Shown here in pieces: positions 26,601 to 38,546 of a stretch of 64,000 bases of DNA. Made by a program: the position numbers and the translations under genes. The stretch's first letter is position 1, and each line of letters begins with the position of its first letter. The notes under the pieces are model-generated. The model had not been told where the DNA came from and ran no database searches. It was given only the letters and a program-made list of their open reading frames with translations. This stretch comes from Balanoglossus misakiensis (Eukaryota > Hemichordata): NCBI GenBank assembly GCA_040954595.2, contig CM082583.2:5332001-5396000 (forward strand). The letters run 5' to 3'.

Positions 26601-29600
26601 TTTGTCGTGATCATCTTCTCCGAGGTGGCGAACTTGTAGTCGTGTAGATATAACAATTGATTTGCTTTCGTGCTGGGAAATGCTGACCTTGCTAAATAAA
26701 AACACCAAAAGCATAGCAGCTGTAATTTACCTGCCAACCTCACTCTGTTATCAACCAAATGTTTGGATATTTATGTACCAACCCACGCCAATATAGACAT
26801 TTCCTTTGCAAAACTTTGAATGTCATAAAAAATTCTGATATCCACATACGGTGGAATGACTTTAAAAAAAAAACATTTCTGACTCAGTGACAGGCACCTT
26901 TTAAACCAAAACTACGAAAGCAAATTGCAGCTTGTTCAAGTTGAGTCTTCTTTCCAGGGCAGTCCAAAAATGAAACATCAATAAATTTCCACACTGTTTT
27001 ATCTCTTCACCGTCACCATGCTTGTCTTTTTCCTATTTATCGCCAGTCTTGATAAGTATCTAAGACGTAGTCAGACGCTTGTAAGAAACAACAAGAGATA
27101 TACATTCAGCTTTGCTGGTAATCAGCGTCTCCAATCCAAGGAAGACAGAAAAGTGTCAGCTTTTGACATCCGCACGCTGCTCTCAAATAACAAGGGATGA
27201 GGATTTCATAGAAGAAGAAAAAAACACTCAAAGTATTGGTTTTCTTGGAATTGAACTTTGTGTTAATGATCTCAGGTGTCGTCTTGGGTATCAATGTACT
27301 TGAAAAGCCCAGTGAGAGATGACTGTGATTTTACTAATGTGTTTTCTTTCTCTCTTCTTTTTTTTGTTCCATTGCAGAGGGTATACCGCAGGTGCATTAT
27401 TTCGGTCCGTGCGGGAAGTACAATGCAATGGTGTTAGAATTATTAGGCCCCAGTCTAGAGGATCTCTTCGATCTGTGTGATAGGACGTTCACGTTAAAAA
27501 CAGTACTCATGATAGCCATTCAACTTGTAAGTATATTACTGAACCACTATACGATTTCCTTGATGCCATTATTGAATGTGCGTGTGTGTGACAAAAATTG
27601 TGTTTTTTGGGACACAGAAGTTATCTTTTGACAAATGCAGTTGAATACACTATCTGTGGCAACAGTTATTTGACAAACACCAATTTAATGTTAAAAAGCA
27701 GAACAATTTAATTAACATCATTCTGATCATTGGAGTGTAACAAAAATAACCAAGTCATTATTTTTCACCTGGAATTTGCCTCCACTATTTTCAGTGGAAA
27801 TATACATGTAGTATTTCACATGTGAAAAATTTTTGATTCTGATCCTGTATCTGTCGCTACCTGTGATGTTCAGTCATAAGATAAGTTTCCATCACGTGAC
27901 CAGCTCTCGCTGACTCTACTCTTCTCAATCTGTAGGCAGTCAAGTTCCTGGCGTCTCATTGTAATGACACGCACTCATTTTGGCCTAGTTAACCATTCTA
28001 ACCACCTTCCGACATCAGTCATATAGCCAGGCCTGTTTTGCATAGTTATTATTTTATCGACGGTGGCATTGCATACCGATGGAGTCGATAGTGCCGTGCT
28101 GAGCCGTCCCCCCAGAAAATCCCGAGGCAAGCCCTGGCGATTTGCGTGACAGGACATTGAATGATGTGTCTCGTGGCATTCAGCCTTTGAACGTGTAAAA
28201 GCTTCTTTTTTTTCGGTTGGAGACAATCATCTCAGTGTAGCGCTCTCACAATATTATCTCGCAGTCATTATTCAGGCAGGCCATCAAAAATGACCTTCAG
28301 GAAGTCTGAAGAAACAGGTCATAGCCAGCATGTGTATAATGCGATGATTTTGACTTAGATACACATCTATAGTATAAGATAGTGGGAGACAAGAATGCCT
28401 TCAGTCGTTCGTGAAATAATGCTGCGTTGTAGTCAGGATTTGAGCAGTTTGTGGTCCCTCTGTAGGTGATGAACAATTTACGGGTTGATGTGTATTATTT
28501 ATGGCCAAGATTACAAAATGGGTCTGTATACTTGCACCTGATTGTAGCTTAGCAACTCAGAACAGAACAGTTTCTGTTAGTCTTGGCTTTTCACCCATTG
28601 GTTCCCCAGTTTCTCCATATTAGAGGCACCACAATAAAAAAAATCGATTTTTTTTCTCAATTTTTCCCCCTGCCATCCTGCAGATAACAAGGATAGAATA
28701 TGTCCATAGCAAGCACCTTATATACCGGGATGTGAAGCCGGAGAATTTCCTAATCGGCAGGCAGTCGGCGAAGACACAGAGCACGATTTTCATCATAGAT
28801 TTCGGTCTAGCGAAAGAGTACATTGACCCGGAAACGAATAAACACATACCATACAGGGAACACAAAAGCCTAACGGGAACTGCAAGGTACATGTCCATCA
28901 ACACACACTTAGGAAAAGGTGAGTGCCTCCGACTATATCATAGTTTTTTATCTCCTCAAGGGCGTTTACGTCAAACGCTTCCATACCTTAAGTAATGGCA
29001 ACGCGGATACATTCAGTGGGAACAGGGGAACTGATGCATTGCGTGCTTGAAATCCTGCATGACTTGCCACCAGAGACGAGCCATGTCCGCTGTCTCAGAC
29101 GCAGAGGTCGTGTGTTGTCTGTTGACTTTTGAATTCCTGTGTGAATGTCACATTGACACCAGGACTGAAGGTCGCTGTTCCTGGCGATCACATAGCTGAA
29201 CTTTACACATGGAAACCAGGGTGAAAGGGACTGCAGGGTTTCTCACAACCGCTGTAGCCCGAACCGAGAATAATCATTTGGACAGGTTTGTGAGAGCCAA
29301 AGACATTACATATGGTGGTTCAGGTTGTTGATGTTTTTAATGGGGGGAAAAGATACACTTGGGAGATCAAGTTGAGCACAAGTTCTGAAATGATAAATCC
29401 GAATTGTACGATTCATCCCACGTTCTAAATTCTGAAATCACCACTTTTAGTTGTCACAAGATCTTTGGCAACGAAACATGCGATTTTGATTTACTAGAGA
29501 AAAGAGAACAAGTCGTATCAAACAGTGAGATAGGAAATGTGACAATTCCCTGCCATATCTCTTTTAATAATCTGAGAAATGATTCAGGATATTCTGGTTT

Positions 29601-32600
29601 AGTCATTTAAATGCAATTTGTAAGTTACACTGCTGGAATTTGCATTTGGTTCGCGGAGTGGAGATCAAAATGAGCTGCATAAACTTTTGACCGTTTTGGA
29701 GAATTTTCCCCAGGATTTACGACCCGGGGCATCTCGCAGCCTCGCAAGTCCACTTAGTACCTGTCATGTAAAATGCGTGGTTGCGAAAACACTGCAGCAT
29801 TGCCACGGCAACCAACCGGCTCACTGTCAGTGGTTGTCAGTGCAGTCACCTCGCGCATTACGAGGATGAGGCTTTTAATGTTGGTGGTTTTTTTCTGCCT
29901 TCCCAGTCGCTCTGGGATCGGGAGAGACGTGACTGTTGAGCAGTCACTGTAAAAAAGCTGCCTCGTGGCCGCACTTTACCTGTTGCGGAGATTTCCACGG
30001 GTAATACCTCGTGGGAGGTGTTACACTTTGGATTAAAGATTGTTGTAATGAAGTTCTTTTTCTTTTTTTGCTCACTTTGTTGATTCCAGCAGTTGCGTAC
30101 ACATGAGAGTTGCGATGTCCAACTCCTCAGAGGCAGTGAAGACAAAACGAAAACGTTACCTTCTTAGATCTCACAATTCGAAACGCACAGCCATTTCCCA
30201 TTTGACAAATCTCTGGTAATTCCCAGCGTCTCAGAAAAATCTGAGGAACAGGTTGCATACTTAAACACTGTTTGACAACAATGTAATAGATGAATTATTA
30301 AATCATGCCTACCATGGGAACGAGAGTAAAATTGATATGAAATCGACTTTTGGGTATCATTTGGAAAATGGCCCAGATTATCCCCCACTCACAGGATGAT
30401 GACATTACCAATGTGCAGATCTGTGTCATAATTCCAGGTCACAGCCCCACTGCTGTCGTACTGATAAATCTTTGTAATTTCTTTCCTCCAACCAGAACAA
30501 AGTAGACGAGATGATCTTGAAGCCCTCGGCCACATGTTTATGTACTTTTTACGAGGAAGTCTACCATGGCAAGGCCTTAAGGTAAAGTACCTGCGATTTG
30601 CCCGCATCTTTTTGTACCTTTCACCATTACATCGCCATGGAAACGGGCGTTCTTCTGTTGCGCTGGCGGCAGCCTCGATTTCAAACTGATGCACACTCAT
30701 GAGTGTTTAATTCGTCTCGGCTCAGGAGGCATGGCCGCCACGATTATTTAGTCATTGCACCCCTTTCCGTAGCCAGCAAGGATCCGGAGAATGTACGATC
30801 ACAAGGAGTGTGTTTAGGAAATCACTGCTTGCTGCGACATACAATAGTAGAGTGGGAGGAAGAAACCAGAAAACCCAACTGAAGATTTTTTAGCTGTTTG
30901 TATTGAAGGAATATGTTTCACTGCGATCACTATTAACATTTTATGGGCATTTGAAATGAATCGCATATGGCGTGGGAGAGAAAAAGAAGCTTTCCCCCAA
31001 TTATTGGAAGATTTCGAAGGATAATAGTATGATGCAGCAGTGCACTTCAACGCAGGATATTATTCTTTGCGTGATAGATACACATATTTTTGAAGAGGAA
31101 AATTGGATTACGAGCCAATAAAATCAGATGCATCATGACTTCAGATCTTTTTTTCCATCAAAATGAACCCTTGCTCCAGTAGTTTCATTTTGGTTTGCAT
31201 CAGATTAGGGTTTGTTTTTATGGGGTTGTAAAAGTCAAGAGAGTGCTTTCGAGTAAATGGACGCTCGGAGAAGTAGTTGACTGCAGTCAAATCAAATTGT
31301 GTGAAAAGAGTAACAGTTGTTTACTATCCTCTCGGTGTGCAAATGTGGTCACTGTTTTCTGAAGTGTGAAACGAGGTGAATTAAAAAAGTACAGCAACCT
31401 GGAAAAAATTTGGAATTTAGTTTCGGATGAAAATTGTGAGACTGTTGTCAAACCATGAGGTGTTAAATCTCGCTAGAATGGCGATTCTCTTCACTGGATA
31501 GCAGAAATGTTGTTTGCTATCTGCCATTGTAGATACATGTAACTTAAATGCTCAGTGAAAATTGCAGTCACATTGTGTAATTTTGGAACAGAATTTTACG
31601 TTACAAGATGTTGACATATAATGAGGGCATCGTCGATCATGCAACGTGACAAGCTGACTGCAAAAATTCATTCGTTTTTTTTTCTCAGTTCAGCCTGTAC
31701 TTTTTGAGCATCTGGTAGATTCTAAGATTTCTCAGAAATACGTGTTTCTGGTTTATTTATTCTTCATGTGTGCTCTTCACCCCGCAGGCTGACACACTCA
31801 AAGAGAGGTATCAGAAGATAGGAGATACGAAGAGAGCGACGCCGATAGAAGTACTATGTGAAAATTTTCAAGGTACACGAGAAGTGGTGCCCTTGAAATT
31901 CAGTCGCATTGCAATGAAGCCTTTTGTGTCGTATAATGATGTGTATATACTCTGCTTTGTGTCTGTAGCCTCTCTGTGAAAAGGGCCATTCTCGATGATA
32001 AATTTACCTCACAAACAATTCTCTAGGCAAAATACATCCCAGCTTTGGCTTGGTCAACAAATTTTAATGAAAGTTGCTCTGCAGCCATCGTTTCCTTCTT
32101 TCAAAAAAAAAAATTTCAGATTCCATGGAGCCAACAGACACGAGAATCCTTTCGAAAAATTATCGGTGATTGATTTATTTATTGATTCTTTTCTTTTGCT
32201 TCGAATTCATTTTAGAAATGGCAACATATCTGCGATATGTCAGGAGACTTGATTTCTTTGAGACGCCTGACTACGACTATTTACGTAAGATATTTTTAGA
32301 TTTAATGGACCGCAAGGGGTGGAGCAATGACTTTGAGTTCGATTGGACTGGGAAGCAGTTGGTAAGTTGTCTCTGAATGTTGTCGAAATCCTGGGCTTCG
32401 GGTGGGCGGTTGATTCCATTGTTTGGCGCAGGGGAGGACAGCTTGTCCTGTTGTTTGAAACGATCATCGAAGTACACTCTGAGAACTTGGCTGTGACAAA
32501 TCTACGTATTTTCACATCAGTTTGTCATCACTGAGAAAGTTTCCTCTCTCCTCTCTTGACAGAATACGCCGGTCGGTTCATTACATTCCACAGACGGGGG

Positions 32601-34719
32601 TGCCATATCACCAATGCCAATACCAGGCAGGGACAGGCACCAGCCAAGGGTAAGTTAAAAAACCCTGCATATAATATACCTAATATATTCCTGTTTGTTC
32701 TACGCTTAAAATTCATTTGATATTGTCCAGAATTCTAGTAAACAACTGAATATATTATGAAGAGTGCTGTTCACAGAAGCGGGACAAAGAAGTGTTGGTT
32801 GTCGAGCAGCAAACACAATCCACCGACTGTATTATGGTTTGTTTTTTTCCTGGCCAGAATGAAAAGACTTCTCATTGAAATTTGAGCCCGAGTCTGAGTC
32901 TGAAAAGTCTGGGGTGAAGTCCCTTTGCATCACTCCCATTGTCAGGGGAAACAATTTAACATAACTCCTGACCATTTTGTCCTTGCCAACCAGTACGTCA
33001 ACTCAGGCTTGTGGTCTCTTTGAATAGACATCGGCTCGTGTATGTCATGCAAGGGTGATGTGAGCCGTGGGAGAAAGGGCAATGTCCTCAGGTGGTATGG
33101 GCCATCAGTATCACGAGTAGTACATATCAGATCTTTGGATCTCTTTTCAGAAACACGTTTTTTTTTCTGCAGTTTTTTCTCCCTGAAGGGAAAGTTAGAA
33201 ATGATGAATCTATTTTAGCTCATTTATACGTCTGTCACCACAAAGAACAGAGAGACCTTTGTATGGTACCTCCAAATGCTGCATGCGTTTTGTGAGACGT
33301 GTGTTTTCTGTGTACTGTGAACTGTGGTTGTTAGAGCTTACACTTTCTTGTTGACATAACATATGACATGTTTTTAGTCATTGTATACCAGAAATTATGC
33401 CACAAGTATTCACATGTCCTAACCATTACTGTGGGCTAAATTTTAAATGGAGTCGCAGCCTCTAATCCAAATTTTTGAATGGGCTCATGGGCTCATTCTA
33501 TCTTTTTAACTCTCCTCATTTTCATTGTTTGTTCCCTTTTTAAAATTAATATACTATTCAAAGAATATTAACTTACTATGGTGTAAAGAACATGCTTCAC
33601 TTGCAGCAGACAGAGATAATATTATTGAGATCAGTTCGCTATTATGTCATGTATCCTTCGTATGTGGAGTTAGTTGCTGTCGCACAGTAATTCTTCCCTT
33701 TGGCAGGTACGCAATATTTTGTAGGAAAAATATAAGTTATTCAACTAACCTGGAAAACTCATCTTTTTGTTACATTGCAGGATCGCATCAACAGACCAGG
33801 GGCGTGGGGCGAGCAGCACCAAGCCCTTCACAATCAGCAGAACTTGGCGCCTCACCTGACGCCCGCCGACAGACTGGGCGGCTCGTGCCAGGTGGTCAGC
33901 TCCACCAACGGGGAACTGGCCACGGACGACCCGACGGCCGGTCACTCCAACGCGCCGATAACGCCGCAGGCCGAAGTGGAAGTTGTAGACGAAACAAAGT
34001 ATGTGTAAGTCTCTCTGTCTCTCTCTCTCTGTCTCTGTGGCTTTGGGTCTCTCTCTCCCTTTCTTTCTTCATCCCATCTTGACATCTGCCGGGCTGCGTT
34101 CAACTGGGTGTACATGTACATGTAAGTCAGATCTGCATGAGGAACTACACACGCGCACATAGTGTAGATTGCTTCACTCTCAACTTCTCCTTTTAACATG
34201 ATCATCCTTCACACTTCTGGTGGCTTTTTTCCCTCATTGCATGACTTTGTTAAAATCTAAAACTTCAGTTACGGTTTTGGTATTTGTGTCTTCCACTGAA
34301 TTTATGACTTTCTTCTAACATTGTCACTTATGACTACTGAGCTGTTGAAAACATGTCAGAATATAATATGTGTCGCTGCCCCTAAGGTTATGACAACAGC
34401 AAACTTCTGTGATGGGCATCGTAGCATCATAGTGTGCAATGCTGGACTTATCGCCGAAACGCCGTTGATAGTGTCACAGCGGTTTTACTAGTGCAGATAT
34501 AGTGCTGCAGCTGGCTGACCAAAATTAATATAAAGTCCTCCATGATGTTATGAAAAACTTATATCATCACGTTATCATTTTGATTGACATCAGAGACTGC
34601 CAATCAGTATCATCTTCCTCATCAATGACCGTCTCTCACTCTTCCTCCCTCCCACCACCGACAGATGTTGCTGTTTCTTCAAGAGAAGGAAAAAGAAGAG
34701 CAGCAGTCGACGCAAGTGA
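2810..34719 (+). CDS. CSNK1G: Casein kinase I gamma, complete gene of 11 coding exons
   Basis: Membrane-anchored Ser/Thr kinase of the CK1 gamma group, known from Wnt co-receptor phosphorylation and membrane traffic. Coding exons: 2810-2996, 3230-3270, 3464-3533, 27378-27526, 28684-28918, 30496-30581, 31788-31872, 32216-32361, 32563-32649, 33781-33998, 34665-34719. They total 1359 nt, 452 aa, close to human paralogues (about 420-450). Visible landmarks are the glycine loop IGCGNFGEL (52-60), catalytic Lys75 in VAIKL, RDVKPEN (164-170; Asp165, Lys167, Asn170), IIDFG (Asp188) and the CK1 signature [12 protein letters not shown]. The tail has VVSSTNGEL and ends in a CCCFF palmitoylation-type cluster followed by a basic KRRKKK run. 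An in-frame TAA at 2798-2800 fixes the start. Intron 3 is 23.8 kb. A single gene here seems ancestral to vertebrate CSNK1G1/2/3. Confidence 0.97.
3230..3270 (+). CDS. CSNK1G: CSNK1G coding exon 2
   Basis: This 41 nt micro-exon encodes [14 protein letters not shown] with the ATP-binding Lys75. The acceptor is CTACAG and the donor GTAAGT. It is too short to stand out as an open frame. Confidence 0.95.
3464..3533 (+). CDS. CSNK1G: CSNK1G coding exon 3
   Basis: Encodes [20 protein letters not shown] and then GQA, ending in phase 1 before GTACAG. The junction to exon 4 reads A-E-G-I-P-Q, like human CSNK1G2 (ATEGVPQ) rather than CSNK1G1 (AGEGLPQ). Confidence 0.95.
5422..5737. mobile_element. Foldback (palindromic) MITE-like element, copy A
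   Basis: A long hairpin at 5424-5566 has arms beginning AGCAATAAAACAC and ending GTGTTTTATTGCT, with a loop centred near 5495 (CGAGCGATAGCGAG). It is followed by a second unit bounded by inverted ATTATATTATGCCAGTATAT (from 5567) and its near-complement ending at 5735. A near-identical copy lies at 8404-8727, which shows this is a dispersed unit. The 149-codon open frame across it arises from the repeat and resembles no transposase, so the element is non-autonomous if mobile. Confidence 0.75.
8404..8727. mobile_element. Foldback (palindromic) MITE-like element, copy B
   Basis: Second copy in the same orientation, differing from copy A by only about five bases or indels over about 310 bp. Copy B has a few more terminal bases on the left (TATTATATT at 8404-8412), which are inverse to the right end (AATATAATA at 8718-8726). 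This suggests that B is the fuller version and shows terminal inverted repeats. Confidence 0.75.
9340..9560. other. CpG-rich, promoter-like island in intron 3
   Basis: A local CpG-dense patch inside AT-rich intron. It holds direct repeats GTACGGAACG (9358-9367, 9371-9380) and TTTCAAGGCGCCC (9400-9412, 9453-9465), then a YY1-type AAGATGGCTGC (9504-9514). No open reading frame of note follows. It could be an internal promoter for a shorter CSNK1G transcript, or the end of an unrecognised repeat. Confidence 0.35.
9619..9745. mobile_element. Near-perfect 127 bp palindrome (foldback element)
   Basis: The left arm begins GGTTATTACGAAAATACCGC and the right arm ends with its complement, GCGGTATTTTCGTAATAACC. 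Pairing continues inward (ATCGCCC against GGGCGAT) almost to the centre at about 9682. The design resembles the hairpin at 5424-5566 but the sequence is different. Confidence 0.6.
14051..14260. promoter_or_regulatory. Intronic GATA / nuclear-receptor half-site cluster
   Basis: Within 210 bp there are three GATAAG or CTTATC sites (14051-14056, 14175-14180, 14255-14260) and three exact AGGTCA half-sites (14214-14219, 14232-14237, 14244-14249). This is a candidate enhancer by motif density only. Confidence 0.25.
14611..14642. repeat. Poly(C) tract, 32 bp
   Basis: An uninterrupted run of 32 cytosines, the longest of many C or G runs in the window. Exact length may be unreliable in an assembly. 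Confidence 0.9.
16787..16834 (+). other. Possible cassette or poison exon in CSNK1G intron 3
   Basis: A 48 bp segment sits between a textbook acceptor (TTTTTCTCTCTCTCTCAG) and a strong donor (GTGAGT). Spliced after exon 3 in phase 1 it reads GEWTSL and then TGA, so inclusion would truncate the kinase. In another frame it is open ([16 protein letters not shown]). It could be a regulatory poison exon or chance. Confidence 0.25.
22602..23390. mobile_element. Non-autonomous TIR element with TTA target duplication (PIF/Harbinger-like)
   Basis: The ends are inverted copies of about 30 bp: GGCTGCATTCACAAACACCT at the left and its exact complement at the right, each running into G or C runs. TTA flanks both sides (22599-22601 and 23391-23393), the 3 bp TWA duplication typical of PIF/Harbinger. 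Inside, a G-rich unit of about 78 bp occurs twice (about 22930-23005 and 23151-23230), each holding the perfect hairpin GGGAGGGGG-TGT-CCCCCTCCC. No transposase reading frame is present. Confidence 0.7.
26375..26392. repeat. Poly(C) tract, 18 bp
   Basis: An uninterrupted C run in CSNK1G intron 3. Confidence 0.85.
27378..27526 (+). CDS. CSNK1G: CSNK1G coding exon 4
   Basis: Encodes [20 protein letters not shown] and the following [17 protein letters not shown] segment (residues 101-149), the hinge and start of the kinase C-lobe. The acceptor is TTGCAG and the donor GTAAGT. Confidence 0.97.
28684..28918 (+). CDS. CSNK1G: CSNK1G coding exon 5 (catalytic core)
   Basis: Encodes residues 150-227, including YRDVKPEN (Asp165, Lys167, Asn170), [10 protein letters not shown] (metal-binding Asp188) and [17 protein letters not shown]. 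All catalytic residues are intact. The acceptor is CTGCAG; it ends in phase 1 at GTGAGT. Confidence 0.98.
30496..30581 (+). CDS. CSNK1G: CSNK1G coding exon 6
   Basis: Encodes [20 protein letters not shown] and then SLPWQGLK (residues 229-256), identical to the vertebrate family here as far as I recall. The first codon, Glu228, is split across the intron. The donor is GTAAAG. Confidence 0.96.
31788..31872 (+). CDS. CSNK1G: CSNK1G coding exon 7
   Basis: Encodes [20 protein letters not shown] and then EVLCENFQ (residues 257-284). It ends in phase 1 before GTACAC, giving Glu285 with the next exon. Confidence 0.96.
32216..32361 (+). CDS. CSNK1G: CSNK1G coding exon 8
   Basis: Encodes [20 protein letters not shown] and continues to DWTGKQL (residues 286-333), the end of the kinase domain. 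The acceptor is TTTTAG and the donor GTAAGT. Confidence 0.96.
32563..32649 (+). CDS. CSNK1G: CSNK1G coding exon 9
   Basis: Encodes [20 protein letters not shown] and then PGRDRHQPR (residues 334-362), the start of the variable C-terminal tail. TPVG is the conserved anchor. The acceptor is TTGACAG and the donor GTAAGT. Confidence 0.9.
33781..33998 (+). CDS. CSNK1G: CSNK1G coding exon 10
   Basis: Encodes residues 363-434. The Gln/His-rich first half is lineage-specific; the second half, [20 protein letters not shown] and APIT...EVEVVDETK, matches the vertebrate C-terminus. The acceptor is TTGCAG; the donor GTATGT splits the Lys435 codon. Confidence 0.95.
34665..34719 (+). CDS. CSNK1G: CSNK1G coding exon 11 (C-terminal lipidation signal)
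   Basis: Encodes [17 protein letters not shown] and a TGA stop. The triple cysteine plus basic run is the CK1 gamma membrane-anchoring palmitoylation motif. The exon is too short to appear as an open frame and was found by homology. The acceptor is CGACAG. Confidence 0.95.
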
Positions 34720-34983
34720 CTGGTCCCGCACGACTACGAGCTTGGCAGCCTGCTGGCCGGAAAGGCTTCACCCTAAGAAGTCATGGTGCTTTTCTAAACT
34801 GAAGGCAATGTGTGACAGATTTGCAGAAGGAGAGAGAGAGAGTATATCAATCCAGAAATGTGTTATTAAAAAAAAACAAAGCATTCAAGTCCTTGGCTTT
34901 TTCCAGCAGTTTTTACAAACAGAAGACAGTGTGAAATTATCGCAGAAATTCATAATATAAAAACTCAAACTTTTTTTTTCTGA

Positions 34984-34989
34984 AATAAA
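34984..34989 (+). terminator. Proximal CSNK1G poly(A) signal (AATAAA)
   Basis: First canonical signal, 265 nt after the CSNK1G stop codon. Confidence 0.45.
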
Positions 34990-37900
34990 GAACTGCCAAA
35001 TTTTAACCAAAGCATCATCATTTAATTTTTGTTGCCCTGTCTTCTTCTTTTTTTTCTTTGTGTGTTGGGCGGGTAATGTAAAGATTTCAATGGTTCCAGA
35101 AAACTTACTTCAACCTGAGAGAGGTTAACAAATTGTGTAATATTTAAAAATTGGATGGAAAGTGGAAAGCTTTGAAATGTATTTAGTCGGACGCATTCTA
35201 GGAGTTGTTGGGTTTTTTTTCGTTTCCTCAGAGCCAGCTGACAGTGTTAAATGTAGAAAGACTTGAAGTTGGATTTACACTTTGATGTAAGGAGTTTGCT
35301 TTGCAGAAATGTTGACAGCTTGGCTGTGATGATCATTCAGATCGTGGAATGTATTCCTCTGCCTTGTGTAGAATTCTTTTTGGGCGCTGCACATGATGTG
35401 CTAAACATGGCGCCAGTGATAGAACAAAAAATCACAGATTCATCATCAATGAGGTGAGAACAGAGGGTACTTGTATGCCTGAGTCTCAGTAGCACATCTG
35501 TAGTGTAGTATTCAGAACCCAACTTCACACAGTCAGGCTAAATCAAAAAATAAGTTTCTTGTACAGGTATGATCATGTTTTATCAGCAGACAATTTATTT
35601 AGTTGTACATATTACTTTTTTTTTTTTCAAAAACCAGCACAGTTGTGCTATAATGGCTGTTTACAATAGACATGGAAAACCGCTGTTATCTGATTTTATT
35701 TACACTGTCAATGTGAAGAATTTTGTAGTGTATTTTCTTTTATTTGTCCTCCTCCCCCTTAAAAATGGGTTGTTTTGTAGATTTTATCTGTGCAGCCACA
35801 AAAGACTGTGTCTGTGAGATGTACCTGGAGTTGTACTGTTCACAGATATGGCCTAACAGTAGACCATTTTCAGAGCTCGACGAGACCCTGTATGATCTCG
35901 CGTGGCTAAGCAGTTTGTATGGGTGAACATTCTTATGTGACACAGGACACAAACAGCACATGGTCCGTCCATCAATAAACGGCACAAAAGCTTGACTTGT
36001 ATAAAACTTAGCAGGAAACTCCTTGCTAGGTTATGAACCAAGTCCTGCGAGATCTCGCAGTGAGCGGAAAATCGTCTATTGAAAGCTCTGAAACGGGCTG
36101 AACATGTTGTGTTGGCAGGCCTAGAAGATGTGGGGAGGGACAGTTCACAGCCAGATCTTTTCTCGAAGCGTTTAGTTTTCTGGGTTCATATTCTTAGCAA
36201 AGGGAACGTCCCCAGCAACATTTCTTGACACATTTCTGATCTGTATAAAGATTTCCACGAATAATTTGAATCATATATTTCCAGCTGTTGTAAATTTCAG
36301 TGAATCGTTATCAGTGAGTGGTCAACTTTTTTTATAGGAAAAATAAAACACGAAAAAAAAAATATCACTTCCTCAACTTTGCCACGGAGAACATTTATCC
36401 TTGATGTTGAACAAGCCCTTGCTATATATGACGCACCAGAAAGCATTTAATTTTCACGTCTCGTGATCACCAGTTGAAAACAGTTATGGTCAGTGACTTA
36501 AAGCGGTCACATTGTCAGTATTCTTAAGTAGTCTTTAATTCAACAGAACATGTAAAGTATTCAGTCTGTAGCGGTGTGCCACCCAGCTCACCGACAAAAA
36601 TAATGCTTGTACATAAACACAAACGTTTCAACATTCTAAGATTACCTTTCAGCCAGTCTTGGATATTTTTAAAAAAAAGATAAACAGGAAAATGTGACAT
36701 TCTTGTTGACCTCACAGGAGGAAATGAAGTTTCAATGACAGAACCCATGAGATGATTTTATAGGGTCTGTGTTGTGTTCGAGAGTAGCCAAGTCCAATCT
36801 ATGTCTTACATTTATAAGCAGTGAGCCTGCAGGTAGTTTTTATATAAAACAGGGGGCACGGTCATGAAGTAATTTTTTCCAGTCCTGGTGACTGGATTTC
36901 TGAGATATAAGCTACCCTTTATGCAGCACTGTACAGATCAATTTACTCTGAAAACAAAAAATTTATAAAATCATGTGTTATTGACGACGAGCCCTGGAGA
37001 CAAAACTCCAGACTGAAAAGGTGTACTAGTATTTGTAATTCTTTGACGAACATCACTGTGTCTAATTTGTCGGATGCAGTGACATAAGTACATGAAGTAG
37101 AATGTTGTGAAATGTCGCACCTTTTATTTTCCATGTTTTTAAGAGACAAATTTTTGCTTGGCGATGTTTTTTTCCTGCCAATATGGCTCTGTACATCGTG
37201 TAAACACCATGTTTTTGTCTTGTGTTTAAATAAGTACTGGCAGATTTCGGAGCGTTTTGAACATCACTGTACAAGTGGCTGTGCTTTTGAGAAAACATGC
37301 TGACCTCTATACATGTGTGTATTTCTTTTTTTTCAATATCGACTCTGTCTGCTAATGTGTGCTTATTTCCAATTGCTACAGACCCACCTGTTTGTCTTGT
37401 AAAGACACTTTTTCTGCTTTATTAGTCCCCATAGACATAGTCCACAGGACGTGTGTATTGGGTTCTATCTGTGTGCCGTCTGTCTGCAACCATGCCTGGG
37501 CTATAGGTTTCATTCAAACTGTGTACATAAACGATGTACATATCCATATCAATAAGTATGCGATTTGATTAAATATGCCCAATATGATTCCATTCAAATC
37601 TGGTGCAAGACTGTACTTTGCTGTACATCCATGTATGTGTATCCCCAGTTTACCTTGCAGTAAAATCCAATATGGCCACCGAGTGGCCATTTTGTAAACT
37701 TGGTACAGGGACAATAATGCACTAAGTATGCATGCATGTGGGATTCTGTGGCATGACAACGTGATCTGACATGGCTTCTGTTGGTTTTAAATATTACCCG
37801 AGGATATACTTTATTACAAACATTTCATTGCCATTTTGCAGACATTTTGAATGATTTCATATGACACCATTATTCCCTGCTATTTCGTAATCCACCAATT

Positions 37901-38540
37901 CACCAGGGACTGTGTCATTGATAATGATCTGTTGGATAAGACCTAACAAAACTCAACAATGCTGAATTTTTACAAGTCTGTATCTCCCCTTAGCACCCGC
38001 AAAGATTTAGAAAGAAGCTGGCTACTAGCAAATGCTAATCTTCACCGCCACAAAGCAAGACATATGAACCGCAATAGGGTTAGGGATTTTAGTGGTTTAG
38101 AGGAGTCCCATTTTTGATGTGTAGAATAGCAAAATTTGAAACCCAAACCTGAATGTGCTGTAAGGGAAAGTGTTTCCCCTTCTTAGGTGCTGTTTTTCGT
38201 GCATATGAAAATTTACTGATTTTCCCTCTTTGCCAAGCTCAAAAATCGTTTTGTTCCTGTCATCCATCAGTTACCATTATGCCTCATATCCTTGAGATAT
38301 TTTGTTAATGGAGACGTTTTGTTGTCCTTCCACCTGACAAATCATTCAAAGTGGAAGCCTTAGCACTACATTGTTTAATATGCCTTTTGATTCTACAACT
38401 GAAAATAGCCAACAAGCAACAGTTATGTCAATATGCACGAAACTCGCCAAGTAGGTTGTAGAGTTGCCACAGACTTTTTGAACAGAACGATGCATAGTTG
38501 TCTCACACAGAAAATGTGTGCATTTTTAATGTGAAATGTA

Positions 38541-38546
38541 AATAAA
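38541..38546 (+). terminator. Distal CSNK1G poly(A) signal (AATAAA)
   Basis: Canonical signal followed within about 60 nt by a TTGTTTGTTTG-like GU-rich stretch, which makes it the best-formed candidate. Confidence 0.45.

Larger units (their letters stand above)
3534..27377 (+). other. CSNK1G: CSNK1G intron 3 (23.8 kb)
   Basis: The largest intron in the window, interrupting the kinase N-lobe. I found no nested gene with a recognisable product on either strand. It contains foldback elements (5422-5737, 8404-8727, 9619-9745), a CpG-rich island (9340-9560), a GATA/nuclear-receptor motif cluster (14051-14260), a possible cassette exon (16787-16834), a TIR element (22602-23390) and long G or C runs. 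The rest is AT-rich DNA in which I see nothing specific. Confidence 0.9.

Noticed and set aside
33525-34082. A 185-codon plus-strand open frame
   Set aside because: It is a different frame over CSNK1G exon 10; the true frame gives the conserved VVSSTNGEL tail.
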